Below are positions 9,174-18,264 of a DNA stretch of 64,000 nucleotides, piece by piece. Below the pieces are notes generated by a model. That model ran no database searches. It saw nothing but the letters and a program-made list of their open reading frames with translations, and had not been told where the DNA came from. The stretch comes from Marinobacter iranensis. Lineage in GTDB: Bacteria > Pseudomonadota > Gammaproteobacteria > Pseudomonadales > Oleiphilaceae. Both the position numbers and the translations under genes were made by a program. Numbering within the stretch: position 1 is the stretch's first letter; every line of letters begins with the position of its first letter. Where the stretch lies: positions 100,658 to 164,657 of the forward strand of contig NZ_JANCMW010000013.1 of the NCBI RefSeq assembly GCF_029207565.1, read 5' to 3'.

Positions 9174-10163
9174 ATGGATACCCAATCTTTCGGAAACACG
9201 GATATTCAGGTGACGCCGGTTGGTCTCGGGACCTGGGCCATTGGCGGCTGGATGTGGGGTGGCACCGATGAGGCCCAGTCCATCGATACGATCCACAGAG
9301 CGATCGATAAGGGCATCGGGTTGATCGATACCGCGCCGGTATACGGGTTTGGGCGCTCAGAAGAGATTGTGGGCAAAGCCCTTGCGGGCGGTCGACGCGA
9401 TCAGGTGGCCCTGGCAACCAAGGTTGCTCTTAACTGGAATGACAACCACGACCAGGTATGGCGTGATGCTACGCCAGAGCGCATAGAGCGTGAGGTTGAG
9501 GATTCCCTGAAACGCCTGCAGACGGACCGGATCGACATCTATCAGATCCATTGGCCGGATCCGAAGACGCCGGTGGAAGAGACTGCACGAGCACTGGAGA
9601 ACCTCTATCAGGCTGGAAAGATCCGAGCCATTGGCGTCAGCAATTTCACTCCTGCGCAGATGGAAGAGTTCAGCAATGCTGTGCCTCTGCACAGTTTGCA
9701 GCCGCCCTATAACCTTTTTGAACGGGAGATCGAACGGGACGTCCTTCCGTATTGCCGTGAACATGGTATTGCGACCATCACATATGGCGGGCTATGCCGC
9801 GGTCTGCTGACTGGAAAAATGCGTGAAGATACGCAGTTCACCGGCGACGATCTACGGAAGAATGATCCCAAGTTTCAGGGAGAACGCTATCGCCAATACC
9901 TGAATGCCGTGGCCGAACTGGATGCGTTTGCCCGCGAACGCTATCAGAAGAATGTGCTGGCGTTGGCGCTTCGCTGGCTGGTTGATCAGCCGGGCGTCAC
10001 TACAGCGCTCTGGGGCGCCAGGAGGCCTGAGCAACTCGATCCGGTGGGAGACATTGAAGGCTGGTCGCTGGACAGGGAAGCGTTTGACGCGATTGACGAG
10101 ATTCTGGCCAGGTGCATTGATGATCCCGTCGGGCCCGAGTTTATGGCACCGCCAACCCGCTAA
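9174..10163 (+). CDS. Aldo/keto reductase
   Basis: A 329-aa NADPH-dependent oxidoreductase of the AKR fold. The catalytic tetrad is readable: Asp in LIDTAPVYG, Tyr in VYGFG, Lys in LATKVAL, and His in YQIHWPD. The C-terminal ALRWLVDQPGVT segment is the usual cofactor-binding helix region. The substrate cannot be told. It lies alone between a terminator and the TRAP transporter genes. Confidence 0.88.
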   Translation: MDTQSFGNTDIQVTPVGLGTWAIGGWMWGGTDEAQSIDTIHRAIDKGIGLIDTAPVYGFGRSEEIVGKALAGGRRDQVALATKVALNWNDNHDQVWRDATPERIEREVEDSLKRLQTDRIDIYQIHWPDPKTPVEETARALENLYQAGKIRAIGVSNFTPAQMEEFSNAVPLHSLQPPYNLFEREIERDVLPYCREHGIATITYGGLCRGLLTGKMREDTQFTGDDLRKNDPKFQGERYRQYLNAVAELDAFARERYQKNVLALALRWLVDQPGVTTALWGARRPEQLDPVGDIEGWSLDREAFDAIDEILARCIDDPVGPEFMAPPTR

Positions 10164-10374
10164 CAGAAATATCCTGAACCCACTATATTGGTGGCCACCT
10201 GTTCTTGTGATTTTGCGTTTGGCGTAACGCAATCAGGCGTCTATTGTATCAGGAGCTTGTCATGCAGTTCATTGCTGTTATTCTGAAAACGGTTTAACAA
10301 TGAGGGGGCAGCGAGGGCTAAGGGCCTGGCTTTTCAAACTCCACGGTTATTCAAAATAAAAAGGGAAAAGGATA

Positions 10375-11373
10375 ATGAATAAACTAGCCCACACTACTGC
10401 AATACTCGGCCTCACGCTTGGTATGACCTCTTTGGTCTTTGCCGATGAGTTTTCGGATATGGACCCCGTTACTTTGCGTCTGGCTCACGTAGTTAACGAG
10501 CAGGACGGCTTCCACATCGCTGCTGTAAAATTCCAGGAACTGGTCAGTGAGCGTACAGACGGGGCGGTGACCATCGAGATTTATCCTAATGCGTCTCTTG
10601 GCGACGAGCGCACCCTGCTTGAGGGCATGCAAATCGGCACAGTGGATATGGGCGTCATAACCAATGGTCCGGTCGCCAATTTTGTAGGAGAAATGGCAGT
10701 ATTTGAACTGCCCTTCCTGTTCTCATCCCCGGAAGAAGCCTATGCAGTGCTTGATGGCCCCATTGGCCAGGAGTTGCTGGACAAGTTGGGTGAGGTCAAC
10801 CTCAAAGGCCTTGCTTACGCTGAGCGCGGCTTCCGCAACCTCACTAACAGCGAGCGGCCGGTAAGTCACCCGGATGACATTGACGGTTTGCGCGTGCGTG
10901 TCATGGAGAACCCTGTTTACGTTGATACGTTCCGTGAACTGGGGGCGAATGCTGTTCCCATGGCCTGGACAGAGGCGCTGACAGCCATGCAACAAGGGAC
11001 TATTGATGGCCAGGAAAATCCTGTCAACGTCGTACATTCCTTCAAGCTCAATGAGACTCAGGATTATATGACGATGTCCCGGCACACCTATGCGCCGGCG
11101 ATATTTGTTATGGGGATGCCGGTATGGAACGGCTTGCCGGAAGCGGCTCAAGGCGTCATCAAACAGGCCGCCCAGGAAGCCGCGGAACATGAGCGCAGCG
11201 TAAATGCTGAAATGGAGTCCGAGCAGTTGGCGGAGCTTCGGGCATCGGGAATGGAAATCGTGGAAGATCCTGACATTGGTGCCTTTCAGGATGCTGTTGC
11301 GCCGGTCTATGAAAAGTACGGTGATCAGTTCGGTGACTACCTGGAACGGATTCGCGAATCCCAGCAACAATAG
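10375..11373 (+). CDS. dctP: TRAP transporter solute-binding protein, DctP family
   Basis: The periplasmic substrate-binding component of a tripartite ATP-independent transporter, which takes up organic acids using the sodium gradient. The 332-aa protein has a signal peptide ending near LVFAD. The conserved Arg in LRVRVMENP should bind the substrate carboxylate, and the GTIDGQENP motif is characteristic. It is the first gene of a three-gene set (P-Q-M) with 20 bases to dctQ. The substrate is not evident. Confidence 0.92.
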   Translation: MNKLAHTTAILGLTLGMTSLVFADEFSDMDPVTLRLAHVVNEQDGFHIAAVKFQELVSERTDGAVTIEIYPNASLGDERTLLEGMQIGTVDMGVITNGPVANFVGEMAVFELPFLFSSPEEAYAVLDGPIGQELLDKLGEVNLKGLAYAERGFRNLTNSERPVSHPDDIDGLRVRVMENPVYVDTFRELGANAVPMAWTEALTAMQQGTIDGQENPVNVVHSFKLNETQDYMTMSRHTYAPAIFVMGMPVWNGLPEAAQGVIKQAAQEAAEHERSVNAEMESEQLAELRASGMEIVEDPDIGAFQDAVAPVYEKYGDQFGDYLERIRESQQQ

Positions 11374-11393
11374 TTAAAGGACCCGACGAAGTT

Positions 11394-11912
11394 ATGTTGG
11401 GAATTCTGAAGAAGATTGAGCGTGCAATCGATGCCGTCATGCAGCCCATGGTTTTTGCGGCGATGGTGGCATTGATTGCTGTGATCACACTGCAGATTGT
11501 GTCCAGGGTTTTCTTTACGGCTGCGGGCTGGACTGAGGAGCTGGCGAGGTTCCTGCTTGTCTGGATTACCTTTATGGGCGCCACCCTTGCGTTCCAGCGC
11601 GGGCGACATATCGCTGTTACCTTTGTCGTCAATGCGCTGCCAGGCAGGCCACGGCAATTGACACGCATTCTGGCTGTGGCCGTTACTTTCGGTTTCATGA
11701 TCGCACTGGTGCTTGTTGGCTACCGCTACACACAGGTGCAAAGCTACCAGACCTCAGCCTCTCTTGGCTGGTCAATGACATACGTCTACGCGATTATCCC
11801 GGCCTGTGGCGTGCTGATGGGTTGGTACGCATTTGTTGACCTGGTTGAACTGGTGTCCGAAGGACCTGACACCGCCGAGACTGGTTCTGATATAAGTGAA
11901 CCGCCACCGTGA
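11394..11912 (+). CDS. dctQ: TRAP transporter small permease, DctQ family
   Basis: A 172-aa inner-membrane subunit with four hydrophobic helices. The family signature W-x-EELARFLLVWITFMGA lies near residue 45, followed by RHIAVTF. It works with DctM to form the membrane part of the transporter. The stop overlaps the GTG start of dctM by four bases, which indicates translational coupling. Confidence 0.9.
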   Translation: MLGILKKIERAIDAVMQPMVFAAMVALIAVITLQIVSRVFFTAAGWTEELARFLLVWITFMGATLAFQRGRHIAVTFVVNALPGRPRQLTRILAVAVTFGFMIALVLVGYRYTQVQSYQTSASLGWSMTYVYAIIPACGVLMGWYAFVDLVELVSEGPDTAETGSDISEPPP

Positions 11913-13168
11913 CGGGCCTGCTCTTCGCTCTTTTTTTTCTGTTCATGCTGATTGGCGTACCGATTGCCGTATCAATCGGTGCCAGCACGATGACGGCGCT
12001 GTATTTTCAGGGCGTGCCACTGATGGTCGTCACCCAGCAGATGTTTCAGGGGATTAATTCCTTCGCCCTGGTTGCGGTGCCCATGTTCATCCTTGCTGGC
12101 GACCTTATGGCCCAGGGAAAGGTGAGCGAAAAGCTGGTCAATTTTGCGGACTCGCTGTTTGGCTTTCTGAAAGGCGGGCTTTCTATCGTTTCCGTGCTGG
12201 CAGGCATGTTTTTTGCGGCTATATCCGGCTCGGGGGCGGCTACCACTGCAGCCGTTGGTTCCAGCCTGGTGCCGGAGCTTCGTAAAAAAGGGTACGACCC
12301 GGCAGCAGCAGCCAGTTTAATTGCTGCCAGCGGCACCATTGGTGTGGTTATCCCGCCGTCGGTGCCGATGATCATCTACGCTGTCATTGCCCAGGAATCG
12401 GTTTCAAAGCTATTTTTGAATGGTTTTATTCCCGGCCTGGTCATGGGCCTGGGGCTCATGGCTATTGCCATTACCCAGGGCTACCGTCGCAATTACCCGC
12501 GCGGCACGGCATTATCCCTCGCTACCATTTGGGGCACGCTCAAGAGTGCGAGTTGGGGGTTAATGACACCCGTCATTATTCTGGGGGGGATATTCTCTGG
12601 CATATTTACACCCAGCGAAGCGGCAGTGGTGGCGGTCAATTATGCACTGTTAGTCTCATTGTTTATCTATCGCGACCTCAAACTTCCGGATATCTACCGG
12701 ATATTGATCCGCTCAGCCATTACAACCGCAGTTATCATGTTCGTCATTGCCACATCTGCCGTTCTTAGCTGGACACTATCAAGTTGGCAGATACCCGGCG
12801 CGATTGCTGAATCCGTTCTGTCACTGTCAACAAACCCTTACATCATTATGCTACTCGTTGTCGGCATCATCCTGGCAACGGGGGTATTCATCGAAACAGC
12901 CAGTGCGCTGATAATTTTGACCCCGGTCCTGTTGCCGCTGGTCATCCAGCTTGGAATCGATCCAATCCACTTCGGTCTGATCATAGTGGTGGGCCTGGCC
13001 ATTGGTATGATTACGCCTCCGGTGGCAATCAACCTTTATGTTGCGTCCTCTGTCACCGGTTTGCCGCTTGAGCGCATCACCCGCGCTATCATTCCTTACC
13101 TGCTTGGCCTGATCGCGGTGTTGCTACTAGTAGTTTATGTCCCGATTTTTTTAGGCATTTCAGGTTAA
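11909..13168 (+). CDS. dctM: TRAP transporter large permease, DctM family
   Basis: The 419-aa ion-coupled permease of the TRAP system, with about twelve membrane segments. Visible family motifs are GSGAATTAAVGS, GTIGVVIPPSVPMIIYA and the later GMITPPVAINLYVAS. The start is GTG overlapping the dctQ stop. No clear hairpin terminator is seen between it and the tRNA on the other strand. Confidence 0.94.
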   Translation: MTGLLFALFFLFMLIGVPIAVSIGASTMTALYFQGVPLMVVTQQMFQGINSFALVAVPMFILAGDLMAQGKVSEKLVNFADSLFGFLKGGLSIVSVLAGMFFAAISGSGAATTAAVGSSLVPELRKKGYDPAAAASLIAASGTIGVVIPPSVPMIIYAVIAQESVSKLFLNGFIPGLVMGLGLMAIAITQGYRRNYPRGTALSLATIWGTLKSASWGLMTPVIILGGIFSGIFTPSEAAVVAVNYALLVSLFIYRDLKLPDIYRILIRSAITTAVIMFVIATSAVLSWTLSSWQIPGAIAESVLSLSTNPYIIMLLVVGIILATGVFIETASALIILTPVLLPLVIQLGIDPIHFGLIIVVGLAIGMITPPVAINLYVASSVTGLPLERITRAIIPYLLGLIAVLLLVVYVPIFLGISG

Positions 13169-13241
13169 ACAGGGAGTGCTGGGTATAGAAAATATCGGGG
13201 AAAAAGAAGGGCGTTGCAAGATGCTGATATTTAAGCAGGAA

Positions 13242-13318
<77 letters not shown>

Positions 13319-13373
13319 ATGTCCTGCAACGGGGTGGAAATATACTGATTCCGATGGGCGTGGTCAACCTCTT

Positions 13374-14330
13374 TCAGGTGGTTTTCTGCTTTCTGGCCCA
13401 GCCTTTTATGGCCTTGCTGATCACACCCCAGCGATTGATCAGCAGTGCCAGGAAAATCAGCCCGCAGCCGGCCATTTGGGTGGTGGACATGGTTTCGCTG
13501 AACCAGCCCGCTGCAAAAAGAGCCACCCACACCGGTTCCAGCACCAGGATCACCACGCCGTGGCTGTGGGTGGACAGGCTCTGGGCGTAGGTTTGCAGCA
13601 GGAAGCGGCCCGCTGTACCAACCACGGCGCTGGCGACCACCCACATCACGAGCATGCCGGAGACGTTTTCCAGGGTAGGCGCCCACGGCTCCAGTAGAGA
13701 GGATTCCACCAGGGTGACGGTGCCTACGGTGAGCAGGGCGATGGAGGTCAGGGGCAGGGCGGGGACGCGGTGTTTTTCCACTGTCTCACCCCTGCGATTG
13801 ACGACCGTGCGCTGGTTGGCAGCCCGGGTGTTCAGGGTGAAATACAGCGCAAAAATGAACGCCGCGACCACAAAGAAGATCTGCCCGATTTCCGGCCGGA
13901 ATCCGTTTTTCAACGACAGCAGCGCCAGCCCGCCCACAGCCACCGGAATCGCAAACCAGGTGCTCAGGGGCTGCTCTTCCCGAAAGATAACCCGGGCAAT
14001 CACCGGTACGATGACAACGCCAAGACTGGTCAGGAAGGCGCCTTCTCCTATGTGAGAAACGTGGAACAACCCCATCACCCAGCAGCTCATGGCCACGCCG
14101 AATACCAGCCCCACGCCGGCACTGCGTTTGAACTGGTCCAGGCTCAGTCGCCTTAGCGAAGGCCCGGCGATGACTGCCAGTAACGAACCGGCCAGCAGGA
14201 AACGCACGGCCATAAACATCAGTGGCGGCATCAGCAGTACCGATTCCTTGGAAAATATCCAACTGATGGCGGCCATCAGGGTTACAACCACCAGTAGCAG
14301 GTCGGATTTTTGAGTGTTCGAGAGAGGCAT
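13374..14330 (-). CDS. EamA/DMT family transporter
   Basis: A 318-aa inner-membrane protein with ten predicted helices in two EamA repeats, as in drug/metabolite exporters. The first repeat has the AVRFLLAGSLLAV pattern and the second ends with a positively charged tail (INRWGVISKAIKGWARK), placing the C-terminus in the cytoplasm. The substrate is unknown. It lies downstream of nothing obvious on its strand, with the tRNA 55 bases beyond its stop. Confidence 0.85.
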   Translation of the reverse strand: MPLSNTQKSDLLLVVVTLMAAISWIFSKESVLLMPPLMFMAVRFLLAGSLLAVIAGPSLRRLSLDQFKRSAGVGLVFGVAMSCWVMGLFHVSHIGEGAFLTSLGVVIVPVIARVIFREEQPLSTWFAIPVAVGGLALLSLKNGFRPEIGQIFFVVAAFIFALYFTLNTRAANQRTVVNRRGETVEKHRVPALPLTSIALLTVGTVTLVESSLLEPWAPTLENVSGMLVMWVVASAVVGTAGRFLLQTYAQSLSTHSHGVVILVLEPVWVALFAAGWFSETMSTTQMAGCGLIFLALLINRWGVISKAIKGWARKQKTT

Positions 14331-14405
14331 TCACAACCGCCTTGCAGAGGATCGACTGGGTCCGGCCAATGGGGCGGGACAGCTGCGGAGTTTATCATGG
14401 GCGGG

Positions 14406-14428
14406 TAAAAATGGCTCTTCCGTGAGCC
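14406..14428 (-). terminator. Terminator of the lipase-like gene
   Basis: Read on the minus strand, GGCTC and GAGCC form a five-pair stem around a six-base loop, followed by ATTTTTA. It lies about 45 bases after the stop of the hydrolase gene. Confidence 0.6.
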
Positions 14429-14470
14429 GGTTGGTACTCCTTGGGGCGGGTGAGCCCTTGGTTGTTTTTA

Positions 14471-15556
14471 TCAGTTATTGAGAGTGTTGTAGACCAGTGT
14501 GGACATGTCGGTCTGGTCCGAGCCAGGTACTTCGACATACCGGTCGCCGGAACCCCACCATTGCCACCACGCCCGCTGGTTGTAGGTGCGACTGGCGAAA
14601 TCGACGCGCAGACCATTGAGGGTTGTGTTGTTCACCACGGGCACTGAGATATTACCGGTTTCGGAACCCAGAACGCCGCTGTGGGACACACCCTCGTTCA
14701 TCAGGATCGGGAAATGGTTGTAGTACAGGTCCGAGGGACCGTCCTGGCTCGACACCTTGCCCGCCAGGCTCAGGTTCGAGCTACAGGAATCAATGTCGTT
14801 GCTTGACGTGGCACCGCAAGCCGAGTGCGTGGGTACTACTCCGTCGTCCGTGCCGGAAATGAACGGCTTGGTAATGCCCCCATACGACGAGCCGCCGGCG
14901 ACAAACCGCAGTCGCGGAATGTTGTTGGGGCTGACTGCGAGGTTGCGTGCCGTATTGGTTTGCAGGTCGTTCACAACGCCAAGGCTGCCGGGCTGCGGAT
15001 CGATACCGGTGAAGGCACGAACCGCCTGTTTCAGTGGCCAGTTATACCAGCTGTCGTTGTAGGCGATGCTCAGCGCCAGGTCCGCCAGTTCCGTGCCGCC
15101 GCCGGCACCGGAGTAGTCAATGGCAGCCAGGATCCTGAGCGGTGGAAGCCCTTCGGCCTGCAGCCAGCGTGCCTGGTTCTCCAGCAGGTAGCGGGTGACC
15201 AGGTCGCCGGTGGAGTGGGAAATCACGATGCAGTAATCACTGCACAGGCCCTGCTGGCTGATCTCGCGCAACTGCTGGTAGGCCTGCTGGGCAATGTTGC
15301 CTTCCACCCGGCCATCGCTGCCCCAATCAATGCGGGCGTCGGAACGGGACAACCAGAAGGTGCGCCAGTAGTCCTCGCCGGCGCTTTTTACCGCATCAAG
15401 GTCGGCGGGTGGGTCGGCCAGGTCTTCCTGCTGGAAGCCGTGAACCAAAACCACGTTGTGGCCCGCAAGCTGGGCCTGGGCGGTGCCGGCAAACAGCCCG
15501 CCGGCTATGGCGACCGAGAGGGCGGTCTTACAGGCACTTCTCTTTCTTGTTTTCAT
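14471..15556 (-). CDS. Secreted lipase-like alpha/beta hydrolase
   Basis: A 361-aa exported protein with a charged start (MKTRKR) and a signal peptide ending near GTAQA. The fold markers are the oxyanion loop VLVHGF near residue 39 and the nucleophile elbow SHSTG, with Ser115 as the likely nucleophile. The first Gly of the usual GxSxG is replaced by Ser. A GTDDGVVP aspartate and a later VSHSGVLG histidine complete a plausible triad. Several Cys pairs suggest disulfides after export. It resembles triacylglycerol lipases (LipA type) only distantly. It follows the anchored protein upstream by 29 bases. Confidence 0.7.
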   Translation of the reverse strand: MKTRKRSACKTALSVAIAGGLFAGTAQAQLAGHNVVLVHGFQQEDLADPPADLDAVKSAGEDYWRTFWLSRSDARIDWGSDGRVEGNIAQQAYQQLREISQQGLCSDYCIVISHSTGDLVTRYLLENQARWLQAEGLPPLRILAAIDYSGAGGGTELADLALSIAYNDSWYNWPLKQAVRAFTGIDPQPGSLGVVNDLQTNTARNLAVSPNNIPRLRFVAGGSSYGGITKPFISGTDDGVVPTHSACGATSSNDIDSCSSNLSLAGKVSSQDGPSDLYYNHFPILMNEGVSHSGVLGSETGNISVPVVNNTTLNGLRVDFASRTYNQRAWWQWWGSGDRYVEVPGSDQTDMSTLVYNTLNN

Positions 15557-15585
15557 AAAGGCTCCGTCTTTGTTTTATTGTTGTA

Positions 15586-16656
15586 TCAGAACTTGTCTGC
15601 CAGCCTTTGCAGCAGGGCAGCGCGTTGCTCTGATTCGGGGTCGCTGGCCGGGCTGTCGGTCAGACCGTCCAGGTCCGGCGGCGAGAAAGAGTAGCCATCA
15701 TCCGGGCCAAAGCCGTAATCCGTGCGGTCACCGGGTTTGGCCGGCAGTCGCCGTATCTGCAGGTTGCGCAGCTCCAGGTCGCCGGTGATTTCCCGATTGG
15801 CCAGGATCGAGCCATGGGCCTTGAGTTCCAGGGTGTCGGTGGTTCCGTCCAGTCGCTTTTCGGTTTGCAATTGCGCGAGCGCTCGGCCGTTGTGGTAGAG
15901 CTGGGCGGCCAGGGCGTAGAATCCCGGTTCGTTGGCATCGAAGTGGACCGGTATTACCAGATCGTTGTTGTTCACGCGGGGGCTGCCCACCCCGTCGAAT
16001 TCGCCCAGGTCGGGCTCGATTGTCAGGGTGGAGGCGTGGCGAACGGGCTTGCCATCAATCGTGGCCTCCACGATCAGCCGGTATTCTCCCGGCTCTGCAT
16101 CGGCGGCAATGATGCCTTCGTAATAGGGGGCACCCGCGTCGTTCTTCAGGGTGGTGCTGGCATGTTCCTGGCGGGATTCCGTGGATTCCAGAGTGACATG
16201 CAGGGTCTGGCCCACAACCTGGGAGCCGGTGATGGTCGCTGCAACCAGTATGTCCTCGTCCTGCACAAAGCGGTACTGTTCAAGCGTAACGGTAAACTGT
16301 CCGCCACCTTCCAGGGGAAGCTCTACCGGGTCGAAACGGTTCCCGGCATAGGCGTTTGCCTGCTCTTCCGAGATCGGAATGGAGTACTCCGGGTAGCGGA
16401 TGTTCTGGGTATACTGCTCTGCGGCGCTTGCCAGCATAAAACCGACCGCATCGTCCGAAGGCTCTGGCTTTTGCGGTGATGGTGCTTTTCTGGAAGGGGG
16501 TTGCGTGTCGCGGGTTTCGGTGCTGTTGGTGTTGTTGTTCTTGCTGGCCCCGGTTATCCAGGAGAAGCGCCCAGGGTTGTCGGCTGCAAGCATATATCCC
16601 AGGCCGATAGCGCCGGAGACGACAAACAATAGGGCCAAGAGCAACCGCAGTGGCAT
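15586..16656 (-). CDS. Membrane-anchored periplasmic protein, possibly paired with the lipase-like hydrolase
   Basis: A 356-aa protein (ATG at 16656; an ATG at 16698 adds 14 residues). One hydrophobic N-terminal helix is followed by a low-complexity Asn/Thr/Ser linker and then by beta-rich sequence. The latter suggests Ig-like sandwich domains with repeats of the type FTVTLEQYRF and YRLIVEATIDG. The end is a short helix. I do not recognise a named family with confidence. The lipase foldase motif is not present, although size, anchor and position invite that comparison. It is the first gene of a two-gene unit with the hydrolase. Confidence 0.6.
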   Translation of the reverse strand: MPLRLLLALLFVVSGAIGLGYMLAADNPGRFSWITGASKNNNTNSTETRDTQPPSRKAPSPQKPEPSDDAVGFMLASAAEQYTQNIRYPEYSIPISEEQANAYAGNRFDPVELPLEGGGQFTVTLEQYRFVQDEDILVAATITGSQVVGQTLHVTLESTESRQEHASTTLKNDAGAPYYEGIIAADAEPGEYRLIVEATIDGKPVRHASTLTIEPDLGEFDGVGSPRVNNNDLVIPVHFDANEPGFYALAAQLYHNGRALAQLQTEKRLDGTTDTLELKAHGSILANREITGDLELRNLQIRRLPAKPGDRTDYGFGPDDGYSFSPPDLDGLTDSPASDPESEQRAALLQRLADKF

Positions 16657-16722
16657 CCTGAAATCCTTGTTGGTGGCATTCCATGGCGCGAGCGCCATTA
16701 CTTTTTATTGTTCCCTTAACAT

Positions 16723-16761
16723 AACGGGCCAAACTTGCTTCAGGCAAAAATTTGGCCCGTT
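16723..16761 (-). terminator. Hairpin after yceI, probable terminator
   Basis: A perfect 11-base inverted repeat (AACGGGCCAAA / TTTGGCCCGTT) encloses a 17-base loop containing AAAAA. It lies between the stop of yceI and the start region of the next minus-strand unit. The T-run is weak on both sides, so efficiency is uncertain. Confidence 0.5.
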
Positions 16762-16805
16762 TGTGTAACAAAATGTGTCCAGGGTGTGATGCCGGTCACA
16801 TTGGC

Positions 16806-17408
16806 TCAGAGCCAGCCGGACTCCCTCACTGCTTCCAGGCCAAACCGGAGGCGCACCTCGTCGCCGACCAGGTCCTCATCGAGACCGTAGGTCATGCCCC
16901 AGTCACTGCGTTTGATGGTGGTTTCGGCGGTCATGCCCAGGGTGTAGTCCTCATGGCCGATGGGATACTCCGCGGATTTATTGAGGGTAACGTCGACATC
17001 CACCGGGCGGGTTTTGCCAAGTAATGTCAGGTCGCCGGTGACAATGCCGGTGTTGTTTCCGGTGGTTTCGAAATCGGTGACTTCAAAGGTGATGTCCGGA
17101 AACTCGCTGCTGTTGAGGAAGTCGTCTTTGCGAAGGTGGTCGTCCCGTTTGTTGTGGTTGGTGAACACGCTTTTACTTTTGAAGGTGAGCGTTCCGGAGG
17201 TGAGCTGCTTTGTTTCCTCATCGTACTGAAACTTTCCCTCCACCTCCCGGAACATGCCCATCACCGGGGCATAGCCAATGTGACTGACTTCGAAGGACAT
17301 GGAAAAGTGCTCATCATCAATGACATAGGTTTCCGGCTCGGCCACCGCGGTAGGTGTGGCCAATACCATGGTGGCAGCCAGTGCAGCGGCGGATAGGATC
17401 GTTCTCAT
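16806..17408 (-). CDS. YceI family periplasmic lipid-binding protein
   Basis: A 200-aa exported protein of the YceI lipocalin-like family, whose members bind polyprenyl or amide lipids in the periplasm. The signal peptide ends near TAVAEP. The family hallmarks YVIDDEHFSMSFEVSHIGY, NHNKRDDHLRKDDFLNSS and SDWGMTYGLD are present. The ATG at 17408 overlaps the stop of the CDP-alcohol phosphatidyltransferase gene by four bases, so the two are translationally coupled. In-frame codons upstream of 17408 lie inside that gene and are not used here. Confidence 0.9.
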   Translation of the reverse strand: MRTILSAAALAATMVLATPTAVAEPETYVIDDEHFSMSFEVSHIGYAPVMGMFREVEGKFQYDEETKQLTSGTLTFKSKSVFTNHNKRDDHLRKDDFLNSSEFPDITFEVTDFETTGNNTGIVTGDLTLLGKTRPVDVDVTLNKSAEYPIGHEDYTLGMTAETTIKRSDWGMTYGLDEDLVGDEVRLRFGLEAVRESGWL

Positions 17409-18130
17409 GTCTGTCTCCGTGTTTGATAAAGCCAGCGCAGGTCTGTAAAAAACGAATAACACAGCAGCACAAGCGCAATGGCGAGGGTGGCGGTGGCAAA
17501 ACCGACCGTGGTAATGGGCAGTATGGCAATCATCAGGGTGACCACTTGCCAAACACAGACGGTTTTACGGCGAAAGCTTTCAGGCAGCGGCCGATTCAGG
17601 AAACGGAGCCAGTGGCCGGCTACCACAAAGGCATAGCGCATCAGCCCCAGGGCCAGAACCCAGGGGCCGGCCTTATCCTGTGCCAGGACAGCAACACAGA
17701 GTCCGAGGATGAACAGGGCGTCCAATTCCATATCGAAGCGGGCGCCGAACGCGGACGCGGAATGGGTGGCCCTCGCGACGGCTCCGTCAACACCGTCCAG
17801 AATCAGTGCCAGTAAACACAGTGACCCGTATAGCCACAGCCAGTTCCCGAGGCCGGCGGTAAACGGGGCCAGGCTGGCCAGGAGCACAACCAGTGATGCA
17901 CGCAACAACGTTGCCCGGTTTGCCCAACCAAAGTCCCGCCCTTGGGGCCAGTAGTGGAGAATGGGCAGGGCGATGGCGAGGCCCAGCAGCAGTGCTATGA
18001 CGTAGAAGGCCGCGCCGGGCCGGAATCCGATACCTGCAGCGGTTACCAACAGACCGGTGAGGGCACCGCTCCAGGCAAGATCGGCAGCCAGGGGCAGGCG
18101 GAATGTCTGTGTGCGGGAATCCATCATCAA
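17405..18130 (-). CDS. CDP-alcohol phosphatidyltransferase family membrane protein
   Basis: A 241-aa inner-membrane enzyme that should move a phosphoalcohol group from a CDP-linked donor to another alcohol. The family motif DG-x2-AR-x8-G-x3-D-x3-D is complete as DGAVAR, FGARFD and ELD, with a further DGVDG start. Six hydrophobic helices surround it. Neither the donor nor the acceptor can be told. It is divergent from the dehydrogenase gene by about 135 bases and coupled to yceI, which suggests a lipid-linked role. Confidence 0.85.
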   Translation of the reverse strand: MMMDSRTQTFRLPLAADLAWSGALTGLLVTAAGIGFRPGAAFYVIALLLGLAIALPILHYWPQGRDFGWANRATLLRASLVVLLASLAPFTAGLGNWLWLYGSLCLLALILDGVDGAVARATHSASAFGARFDMELDALFILGLCVAVLAQDKAGPWVLALGLMRYAFVVAGHWLRFLNRPLPESFRRKTVCVWQVVTLMIAILPITTVGFATATLAIALVLLCYSFFTDLRWLYQTRRQT

Positions 18131-18264
18131 ACCCCAGCGTATGAATGAACGTGTATCCGGTCAAAACAGGGCCAGACCGAGAACATGGCGCGCCTGTATG
18201 CACTATAGCTGGCAAGCCCGTGTGTACTATAGTGAGTTACGTGCGCTGTAAGGAAACAGACGAT

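Noticed and set aside
10261..10296. An 11-codon mini-ORF with a ribosome-binding site upstream of dctP
   Set aside because: A leader peptide is possible, but with only eleven codons, no hairpin pair and no residue bias I cannot support it.
14825..15694. A 289-codon plus-strand open frame opposite the lipase-like gene
   Set aside because: It is the complement of a recognised exported hydrolase and shows no family motif or ribosome-binding site.
18131..18264. Paired ACTATAG words in the gap before the dehydrogenase gene
   Set aside because: Two similar short words could be -10 elements or a regulator site, but there is too little sequence to decide.
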